The position numbers and the translations under genes were made by a program. From an uncultured Tabrizicola sp. (lineage in GTDB: Bacteria; Pseudomonadota; Alphaproteobacteria; Rhodobacterales; Rhodobacteraceae), in the NCBI GenBank assembly GCA_937858255.1, contig CALLZQ010000304.1, forward strand, positions 1 through 6,676: a stretch of 6,676 nt of DNA. Reading direction: 5' to 3'. This document shows positions 1 through 4,939 of this stretch, in pieces. How positions within the stretch are numbered: position 1 is the first letter of the stretch; each line of letters begins with the position of its first letter. A model generated the notes under the pieces. The model worked only from the letters and a program-made list of their open reading frames with translations, was not told the DNA's origin and ran no database searches.

Positions 1-356
1 CGATGGCCGCGGCGGGGGTTGAGCCGCGCATCATGGGCATCGGCCCCGCCCCTGCGGTGCGCAAGGTACTGGCGCGCGCGGGCCTGACACTGGATCAGAT
101 GGATGTGATCGAGTTGAACGAGGCTTTTGCCGCGCAGGCGCTGGCCGTGTTGCGCGATCTGGGTCTGCCCGATGACGCCGCGCATGTGAACGCCAACGGC
201 GGCGCCATCGCGCTGGGTCATCCGCTGGGCATGTCGGGCGCGCGGTTGATCACCACCGCGATGTACCAGCTGCACCGCACCGGCGGGCGCTATGCGCTTT
301 GTACCATGTGTATCGGCGTGGGGCAGGGCATCGCCATCATCATCGAGAAAGTCTGA
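1..356 (+). CDS. paaJ: Beta-ketoadipyl-CoA / 3-oxo-5,6-dehydrosuberyl-CoA thiolase, C-terminal part (5' end outside window)
   Basis: This is the last 117 codons of a thiolase that enters from the left edge; the reading frame has codons starting at base 3. The C-terminal thiolase domain is clear. It has the NEAFAAQAL segment (from about base 117), the [16 protein letters not shown] block with its catalytic His at bases 219-221, and the [10 protein letters not shown] block whose second Cys (bases 309-311) is the expected proton-shuttling active-site Cys. The nucleophilic Cys of the N-terminal half lies outside the window. By family knowledge, PaaJ/PcaF-type enzymes cleave 3-oxoadipyl-CoA and, in phenylacetate catabolism, 3-oxo-5,6-dehydrosuberyl-CoA, releasing acetyl-CoA. 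The position 14 bases upstream of paaA favours PaaJ over the closely related protocatechuate-pathway PcaF, but the sequence alone does not separate them. The ATG at base 3 is an internal Met, not a start. Confidence 0.93.
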   Translation, partial: MAAAGVEPRIMGIGPAPAVRKVLARAGLTLDQMDVIELNEAFAAQALAVLRDLGLPDDAAHVNANGGAIALGHPLGMSGARLITTAMYQLHRTGGRYALCTMCIGVGQGIAIIIEKV

Positions 357-362
357 GGGAGG
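357..362 (+). promoter_or_regulatory. Ribosome binding site of paaA
   Basis: GGGAGG directly follows the paaJ stop codon and ends 8 bases before the ATG at 371. It selects that ATG over an upstream in-frame start near base 299, which lies inside paaJ. Confidence 0.75.
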
Positions 363-370
363 AACCAGCC

Positions 371-1372
371 ATGTATGCACAGATGGTCAAGGCCGAAGGC
401 GCGAAATCCCGCGAAGAGATGACCGAGCAGGAACGCGCCTTTCAGGACCGGATCGACCGGGGCGAAAAGATCGAACCGAAGGAATGGATGCCAGAGGGCT
501 ATCGCAAGACCCTGATCCGTCAGATCGGCCAGCACGCCCATAGCGAAATCGTCGGCCAATTGCCCGAAGGCAACTGGATCACCCGGGCGCCGACGCTGGA
601 ACGCAAGGCGATCCTGCTGGCCAAGGTTCAGGACGAGGCCGGGCATGGCCTCTACCTTTACTCTGCTGCCGAGACCTTGGGTGTCAGCCGCGATGAATTG
701 CTGGCGCTGCTGCATAACGGCAAGATGAAATACTCCTCGATCTTCAACTATCCGACACTGAACTGGGCCGATATCGGCACGGTCGGCTGGCTGGTCGATG
801 GCGCGGCGATCATGAACCAGGTGCAGTTGCAAAAGACCTCTTACGGTCCCTACAGCCGCGCGATGATCCGCATCTGCAAGGAAGAGTCGTTCCATCAGCG
901 CCAAGGCTACGACATCTTGCTGAAGATGTGCCTTCAGGGGACGCCCGCGCAGAAGGAAATGGCGCAGGATGCGATGAACCGCTTCTGGTATCCGTCGCTG
1001 ATGATGTTCGGCCCTTCGGACAAGGACTCGGTCCATTCCGCGCAGTCGATGCAGTGGAAGATCAAGATCAACACCAATGACGAGTTGCGCCAGAAATTCG
1101 TCGACCAGACGGTGCCGCAGGCGGAATATCTGGGCCTCACCATTCCCGACCCGAACCTGAAGTGGAACGAAGAGAAGGGCGGCTACGACTTCTCGGAACC
1201 CGATTGGGATGAGTTCTTTCAGGTGATCGCGGGCAATGGCCCCTGCAACGCCGAAAGGATGGAGGCGCGGGTCTCGGCCTGGGAGGATGGCGCCTGGTTC
1301 CGCGAGGGCCTGATGGCGCATGCCAGAAAACAAGAGGCCCGGCGCGCCGCTGCACGCATGGCGGCCGAGTGA
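371..1372 (+). CDS. paaA: Phenylacetyl-CoA 1,2-epoxidase, catalytic diiron subunit PaaA
   Basis: This 333-residue protein is the catalytic alpha subunit of the ring-epoxidising oxygenase, which inserts one oxygen atom into the aromatic ring of phenylacetyl-CoA. It has the ferritin-like diiron pattern expected of PaaA: Glu59 in AHSEIVGQ, the ExxH pair Glu89/His92 in [11 protein letters not shown], Asp143 in GWLVDGAA, and the second ExxH pair Glu172/His175 in [12 protein letters not shown]. Assigning these residues as iron ligands rests on the family pattern, not on a structure of this protein. The [19 protein letters not shown] stretch and the [11 protein letters not shown] stretch are also typical of PaaA. 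It is somewhat longer than the roughly 310 residues of the E. coli protein. The extra length includes the N-terminus and a basic, alanine-rich tail ([16 protein letters not shown]) that looks low in complexity and may be flexible. The start at 371 is chosen for its strong ribosome binding site. A 60-base gap with a hairpin separates it from paaB. Confidence 0.97.
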   Translation: MYAQMVKAEGAKSREEMTEQERAFQDRIDRGEKIEPKEWMPEGYRKTLIRQIGQHAHSEIVGQLPEGNWITRAPTLERKAILLAKVQDEAGHGLYLYSAAETLGVSRDELLALLHNGKMKYSSIFNYPTLNWADIGTVGWLVDGAAIMNQVQLQKTSYGPYSRAMIRICKEESFHQRQGYDILLKMCLQGTPAQKEMAQDAMNRFWYPSLMMFGPSDKDSVHSAQSMQWKIKINTNDELRQKFVDQTVPQAEYLGLTIPDPNLKWNEEKGGYDFSEPDWDEFFQVIAGNGPCNAERMEARVSAWEDGAWFREGLMAHARKQEARRAAARMAAE

Positions 1373-1378
1373 ATTGAC

Positions 1379-1397
1379 GGCGGGCCGCAGGTCCGCC
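1379..1397 (+). other. GC-rich hairpin in the paaA-paaB gap
   Basis: Bases 1379-1386 can pair with 1390-1397 around a 3-base loop (GCA), giving an 8-bp stem with one G-T wobble. It begins 7 bases after the paaA stop. No T-run follows (the next bases are CCCACCCC), so it is not a classical intrinsic terminator. In a polycistronic mRNA it could protect the paaA 3' end or adjust the ratio of paaA to downstream products; that role is inference. Confidence 0.5.
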
Positions 1398-1417
1398 CCC
1401 ACCCCTTAGCCCGAAAC

Positions 1418-1423
1418 GGGAGG
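1418..1423 (+). promoter_or_regulatory. Ribosome binding site of paaB
   Basis: GGGAGG lies 9 bases before the ATG at 1433 and fixes the start of this small gene. Confidence 0.7.
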
Positions 1424-1432
1424 AATTGACCG

Positions 1433-1717
1433 ATGTCCAGCGAATGGCCCCTGTGGGAAATCTTTATCCGTGGCCAGCATGGTCTGAACCATCGCCATGT
1501 TGGCAGCCTGCACGCACCCGATGCCGAAATGGCAATCTGTAATGCCCGCGATGTCTATACCCGCCGCAATGAGGGGGTGTCGATCTGGGTGATGAAGTCC
1601 AACGACATCACGGCCTCGGCCCCGTCCGACAAAGGACCGCTGTTCGAGCCTTCGAACAGCAAGGTCTACCGCCATCCGACCTTTTTCGACATTCCGGCAG
1701 AAGTGGGGCATATGTGA
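1433..1717 (+). CDS. paaB: Phenylacetyl-CoA 1,2-epoxidase subunit PaaB
   Basis: This 94-residue protein matches the PaaB family over its full length, about the same size as the E. coli protein. Recognisable blocks are WPLWEIFIRG at residues 5-14, then GLNHRHVGSLHAPDAEMA, ARDVYTRRNEGVSIWVMK, and SKVYRHPTFFDIP near the C-terminus. PaaB is a small non-catalytic subunit of the oxygenase complex; in the known system it bridges PaaAC heterodimers into the larger functional assembly. No metal site or signal peptide is seen, so it should be cytoplasmic. Its stop codon overlaps the ATG of paaC in a TGATG arrangement (1715-1719), which points to coupled translation of the two subunits. Confidence 0.97.
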   Translation: MSSEWPLWEIFIRGQHGLNHRHVGSLHAPDAEMAICNARDVYTRRNEGVSIWVMKSNDITASAPSDKGPLFEPSNSKVYRHPTFFDIPAEVGHM

Positions 1718-2493
1718 TGGCGAGCGCGGACCCGGCGGTCGATCGCACCGCCTATTTCGACTGGCTTTGCCGGCTGGGTGACAATTGTCTGGTGCTGGGG
1801 CACCGGGTTTCGGAATGGTGCGGCCACAGTCCCGTGCTGGAAGAGGATATCGCGCTGGCCAATACCGCGCTTGACCTGATCGGGCAGACGCAGTTCTGGC
1901 TGGGTCTGGCGGGCGAGGTCGAGGGCAAGGGACGCACCGCGGATGCGCTTGCCTATCTGCGCGATGCAGCACAGTTCCGCAATGTGCTGTTGGTCGAACG
2001 TCCGAACGGCGATTTCGGCATGACGCTGATGCGTCAGTTCCTGTTTGACGCCTGGCATATCGAGATGCTGCGGGCCTTGCAGCGGTCCAGTGACCCGCGT
2101 GTGGCGGAAATCGCGGCCAAGGCGGTCAAGGAAGTGGCCTATCATCTGGAACGCTCGGCCGATCTGGTGATCCGGCTGGGGGACGGGACCGATGAAAGCC
2201 ATGCCCGGATGCAAAAGGCGCTGACTTCGCTCTGGCCCTATACTGGCGAGATGTTCATGGCCGATGCGGTGGATCAGGCCGTTGTGGCGGCAGGGATCGC
2301 CCCCGATCCGGCCAGCCTCAGGGCTGCATGGGGTCAGACCGGAGCCGAGGGGATGGGGGCGGGAACGCTAAGCCGGCCCGAGGGCCATTTTCAGCACAGG
2401 GGCGGCAAGACCGGCCGGCATACCGAGGCCCTGGGCTTTATCCTGGCCGATATGCAGTTCCTCCAGCGCGCCTATCCGGGCGGCACCTGGTAA
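1717..2493 (+). CDS. paaC: Phenylacetyl-CoA 1,2-epoxidase, structural subunit PaaC
   Basis: This 258-residue protein is the beta subunit of the epoxidase. It shares the ferritin-like helical fold of PaaA but lacks a functional diiron site, and it pairs with PaaA to shape and stabilise the catalytic core. Family blocks are LGDNCLVLGHRVSEWCG (residues 20-36), EEDIALANTALDLIGQTQFW (42-61), a FGMTLMRQFLFDAWHIEML helix, KEVAYHLERSADLVIRLGDG (from residue 138), and PEGHFQHRGGKTGRHTEALG near the C-terminus. The ExxH pairs seen in PaaA are absent from the corresponding helices, as expected. The ATG at 1717 overlaps the paaB stop by one base and has only a weak purine-rich stretch upstream, so reinitiation by ribosomes finishing paaB is likely. 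A GTG one codon upstream (1714) is a less likely alternative. Only 4 bases separate its stop from paaD. Confidence 0.97.
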   Translation: MASADPAVDRTAYFDWLCRLGDNCLVLGHRVSEWCGHSPVLEEDIALANTALDLIGQTQFWLGLAGEVEGKGRTADALAYLRDAAQFRNVLLVERPNGDFGMTLMRQFLFDAWHIEMLRALQRSSDPRVAEIAAKAVKEVAYHLERSADLVIRLGDGTDESHARMQKALTSLWPYTGEMFMADAVDQAVVAAGIAPDPASLRAAWGQTGAEGMGAGTLSRPEGHFQHRGGKTGRHTEALGFILADMQFLQRAYPGGTW

Positions 2494-2497
2494 GCGC

Positions 2498-3022
2498 ATG
2501 AGCGGCCCGTTTCGCCCTGATATCCAGCAGGTCCGGCACTGGTTGTCGCAAGTGCCGGACCCGGAAATCCCGGTGATCAGTCTGACCGATCTGGGCATCA
2601 TCCGGGATGTGGAATGGCAGGATGACACGCTGGTCGTCACGGTCACGCCCACCTATTCGGGCTGTCCCGCGACCAGCGTGATCAACCTCGATATCGAGGC
2701 GGCGCTGCGGGATCAGGGGATTGAGAAATTGCGGCTGGAACGCCGCCTCTCGCCCCCCTGGACGACCGACTGGATCACGCCAGAGGGCCGCGAAAAGCTG
2801 CGGGCCTATGGCATTGCCCCGCCGGTGGATGGCACAGCCGCCGATGGCCGTCTGATGGGGCGGGGCGCCCCGCTGACGGGGGACTCAAATCTGACGATTG
2901 CCTGTCCGCGCTGTGGATCGGCCAAGACCGAAAAGATCAGCCAGTTCGGCTCGACCCCCTGCAAGGCCAGCTATCGGTGCACCGACTGTCTGGAACCCTT
3001 CGACTATTTCAAATGCATCTGA
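2498..3022 (+). CDS. paaD: Metal/Fe-S assembly factor PaaD of the phenylacetyl-CoA epoxidase
   Basis: This 174-residue protein has two parts. The N-terminal half is a MIP18/DUF59-type domain with DPEIPVISLTDLGII (residues 21-35) and the signature TPTYSGCPAT (50-59) carrying the conserved Cys56. The C-terminal half is a cysteine-rich knuckle: CPRC (Cys136, Cys139), then GSTPCKASYRCTDC (Cys155, Cys161, Cys164) and the terminal PFDYFKCI (Cys173). The Cys136/139/161/164 set fits a zinc ribbon or an iron-binding site. Proteins of this family take part in cluster or metal maturation. PaaD is required for phenylacetate oxygenase activity in vivo but is not a subunit of the purified catalytic core, and it probably helps load iron or assemble the PaaE cluster. 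The exact reaction is not settled by sequence. The ribosome binding site before the ATG at 2498 is weak, and the 4-base gap after paaC suggests coupling. Confidence 0.94.
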   Translation: MSGPFRPDIQQVRHWLSQVPDPEIPVISLTDLGIIRDVEWQDDTLVVTVTPTYSGCPATSVINLDIEAALRDQGIEKLRLERRLSPPWTTDWITPEGREKLRAYGIAPPVDGTAADGRLMGRGAPLTGDSNLTIACPRCGSAKTEKISQFGSTPCKASYRCTDCLEPFDYFKCI

Positions 3023-3048
3023 GGATGCGCCCGATGCCAGGACATTCC

Positions 3049-3054
3049 GGGAGG
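3049..3054 (+). promoter_or_regulatory. Ribosome binding site of paaE
   Basis: GGGAGG ends 5 bases before the ATG at 3060. It marks that ATG as the real start, although the frame stays open back into paaD. Confidence 0.75.
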
Positions 3055-3059
3055 ATAAG

Positions 3060-4136
3060 ATGTCTCGCTTTCATCCGTTGAAGGTCACCGAGGTTCGCCG
3101 CGACACCCGCGACGCCGTGGTTGTGACCCTCGCCCCGCGCGACGAGGATCGCGCCCTGTTCGATTTTACCCAAGGCCAGTACCTGACCTTTCGCCGCGCC
3201 TTTGACGGCGAGGAATTACGCCGCTCTTATTCGATCTGTGCCGGCAAGCATGAAGGTGTGCTGAGGGTCGGGATCAAGCGGGTCGATGGCGGCACCTTCT
3301 CGACCTGGGCGAATGAGAACCTTGCGCCGGGCGACGAGATCGAGGCGATGCCGCCGATGGGCAAATTCTTTACCCCCGTCGATCCACTGGCGGAAAAGCA
3401 GTACCTCGGCTTTGCCGGCGGCTCGGGCATTACCCCGCTGTTGTCGATCATCAAGACGGTTCTGGCGGATGAACCGGCCTCGCGTTTCACGCTGGTCTAT
3501 GCCAATCGGGCGATCAGCACGATCATGTTCCGCGAAGAACTCGAGGATCTCAAGAACAGCTATCTCGGCCGCTTTTCCGTCATTCATGTTCTGGAGACCG
3601 AGGCGCAAGAGATCGACCTTTTCACCGGCCGGGTGGATGCCGCCAAGATGAAGGCCCTGTTTGACGGCTGGATTGACCCAAGATCGGTCGATACCGCCTT
3701 TATCTGCGGGCCAGAGCCGATGATGCTGGCCATTGCCGCCAGCCTTCGCAGCCATGGGTTGTCCGAGGCGCAGATCAAGTTCGAACTCTTTGCCAGCGGC
3801 CAGCCGGGCCGGGCCAGAGTGCGGCCCGCCACCAAGACGGAACTGGGCAGCGGCAATGCGGTCGCGGCGACGGTCACGCTGGATGGAACCGTGCGCAGCT
3901 TCCAGATGCCGCGCGCCGGGCAGAGCCTGCTGGACGCGGCGATCGAGAACGCCCTCGACGCGCCCTATTCCTGCAAGGCCGGCGTCTGTTCGACCTGCCG
4001 CTGCAAGGTGATCGAGGGGCAGGTCGAGATGGTGACGAACCACGCACTTGAAGATTACGAGGTGCGGGCCGGTTACGTCCTGTCCTGCCAGAGCTTCCCG
4101 GTGACCGACAAGGTCGTCGTCACCTTTGATGAGTGA
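3060..4136 (+). CDS. paaE: Phenylacetyl-CoA 1,2-epoxidase reductase PaaE (FAD / 2Fe-2S)
   Basis: This 358-residue electron-transfer subunit passes electrons from NADPH through FAD and a plant-type 2Fe-2S cluster to the PaaA diiron centre. The domains are in the usual order. The FAD-binding barrel carries RSYSIC at residues 55-60 and GTFSTWANENL near 78-88. The pyridine-nucleotide domain has GGSGITPLLSI from residue 120 and CGPEPMM at 216-222. The C-terminal ferredoxin domain has CKAGVCSTCRC (Cys305, Cys310, Cys313) and the distant Cys343 in VLSCQSFP; these four are the expected cluster ligands. Length and layout match known PaaE proteins. The reading frame remains open upstream into the paaD tail, but the start at 3060 has a strong ribosome binding site and begins at the normal N-terminus (MSRFHPLKV). 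A 37-base gap precedes it, and its 3' end runs directly into the next gene. Confidence 0.97.
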   Translation: MSRFHPLKVTEVRRDTRDAVVVTLAPRDEDRALFDFTQGQYLTFRRAFDGEELRRSYSICAGKHEGVLRVGIKRVDGGTFSTWANENLAPGDEIEAMPPMGKFFTPVDPLAEKQYLGFAGGSGITPLLSIIKTVLADEPASRFTLVYANRAISTIMFREELEDLKNSYLGRFSVIHVLETEAQEIDLFTGRVDAAKMKALFDGWIDPRSVDTAFICGPEPMMLAIAASLRSHGLSEAQIKFELFASGQPGRARVRPATKTELGSGNAVAATVTLDGTVRSFQMPRAGQSLLDAAIENALDAPYSCKAGVCSTCRCKVIEGQVEMVTNHALEDYEVRAGYVLSCQSFPVTDKVVVTFDE

Positions 4137-4140
4137 GGAA
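4135..4140 (+). promoter_or_regulatory. Ribosome binding site for the PaaA/PaaC-like gene, overlapping the paaE stop
   Basis: GAGGAA overlaps the last two bases of the paaE stop codon and lies 3 bases from the ATG at 4144. It favours 4144 over the ATG at 4129, which lies inside the end of paaE. Confidence 0.55.
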
Positions 4141-4143
4141 CCG

Positions 4144-4899
4144 ATGACCGAGACGATGAATATCGAGGACTACCTGTCGCAAGGCGGTGTCCTGACCTCT
4201 CCCGGCAATGTGCCTGCGCGCTTTCGGGGTGAGTTGATGCGGCTGATGTCCTCTTTCGTGGACAGCGAGCTGGCGGCTTCGGCGGGTTTCGCCGCCTCGA
4301 TCAACTTTGCGCCCGGCATCAAGGAACGTATCGCCGCCAGCCGGATCACGCTGGAAAAGGCCGATCATGCCGAGCGGGTGCTGGGGGTGATGGCCGATTT
4401 CGGCACCGATACCGCGCGGTATCAGCGCCAGCATGACTGGGCGGCGCGCCTGCCGCGTGAGGCCGAGTTCGGCGCCGTCCGCACAGGGGGCGATATGCGG
4501 CTGTCGGTGTTTCATTATCCGATCACCGGTTGGGCCGATGCGGTGGCGATGAATGTGCTGATGGGGCTTGCCACAGGGGTACAGATGACAGAACTGACCC
4601 GGGTTTCCTATGCGCCGCTGGCCGAGGTTTTCCGTGAGATCGCCCCGCGAGAGGCGCGGCATGCCGAGCTGGGGATCGAAGGGCTGGACCGTCTGGCCGC
4701 GACGCCCGAAGGCAGGGACGCGGCCAGGGATGCCATCGCCTATTGGCGCCCCCGTGTGGCCGCGAGTTTTGGCGCCGCGCGTTCGGACCGCCATCAGATG
4801 CTGGCCCGCTTGGGTCTGCGCCATGCCACGAACGAGGATCTGCTCGCCCGGTGGGAGACGCTGGTTGCCGAAACGCTGGGGCCGATTGGCCTGAACTGA
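4144..4899 (+). CDS. PaaA/PaaC-like ferritin-fold protein of unknown role
   Basis: This 251-residue, all-helical-looking protein resembles the phenylacetic acid catabolic protein family (PaaA/PaaC), but it is not a copy of either subunit in this window. Against PaaA, the segment from VDSELAAS to EKADHAERVL (Glu42 to His75) has the same spacing as Glu59 to His92. REARHAELG (Glu170, His173) matches the second ExxH pair, and a shared SY-x-P patch (residues 155-158) lies just before it. In that gap-free comparison the PaaA ligand Glu89 falls on Lys72 and Asp143 falls on Gly141, so the diiron site appears incomplete unless Glu71, Asp74 or Asp132 substitutes. The region around SVFHYPITGWADAVAMN is about 15 residues longer than in PaaA. 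Position between paaE and paaZ implies a role in phenylacetate catabolism, for example as an accessory subunit, a chaperone-like partner or an oxygenase with another substrate. None of these is shown by the sequence. ATG 4129, overlapping paaE by 8 bases, is an alternative start adding 5 residues. Confidence 0.8.
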   Translation: MTETMNIEDYLSQGGVLTSPGNVPARFRGELMRLMSSFVDSELAASAGFAASINFAPGIKERIAASRITLEKADHAERVLGVMADFGTDTARYQRQHDWAARLPREAEFGAVRTGGDMRLSVFHYPITGWADAVAMNVLMGLATGVQMTELTRVSYAPLAEVFREIAPREARHAELGIEGLDRLAATPEGRDAARDAIAYWRPRVAASFGAARSDRHQMLARLGLRHATNEDLLARWETLVAETLGPIGLN

Positions 4900-4902
4900 C
4901 CT

Positions 4903-4919
4903 GCGGGGGCACCCCCCGC
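4903..4919 (+). other. GC-rich hairpin before paaZ
   Basis: Bases 4903-4909 (GCGGGGG) pair perfectly with 4913-4919 around the loop CAC. The hairpin starts 3 bases after the stop of the PaaA/PaaC-like gene. No T-run follows, so strong intrinsic termination is unlikely. It could act as an RNA stability or processing element, or cause partial attenuation ahead of paaZ; this is inference. Confidence 0.5.
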
Positions 4920-4926
4920 CCTGACC

Positions 4927-4930
4927 AAGG
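4927..4930 (+). promoter_or_regulatory. Ribosome binding site deciding the paaZ start
   Basis: AAGG touches the ATG at 4931 but lies 9 bases from the in-frame ATG at 4940. The normal spacing favours 4940 as the start of PaaZ. Confidence 0.5.
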
Positions 4931-4939
4931 ATGATACCC

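Noticed and set aside
1379..1397. Intrinsic transcription terminator after paaA
   Set aside because: The hairpin is convincing, but a C-rich stretch follows in place of a T-run, and the downstream genes belong to the same complex.
290..1402. A 370-codon minus-strand open frame opposite paaA
   Set aside because: paaA is certain on the plus strand, the reverse product shows no family motif, and it has the composition of a codon-bias shadow.
2898..3059. Upstream extension of the paaE frame into the end of paaD
   Set aside because: The extension is out of frame with paaD, has no family similarity, and the strong ribosome binding site and the normal PaaE N-terminus point to 3060.
3216..4043. A 275-codon minus-strand open frame opposite paaE
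   Set aside because: It is fully contained in paaE, whose FAD, NAD(P) and 2Fe-2S motifs are all intact; the reverse product has no motif.
4903..4919. Intrinsic transcription terminator before paaZ
   Set aside because: No T-run follows the stem, and paaZ has no visible promoter of its own in the short gap.
4900..4939. Separate promoter for paaZ
   Set aside because: The gap is only 40 bases, is taken up largely by the hairpin and ribosome binding site, and shows no convincing -35/-10 pair.
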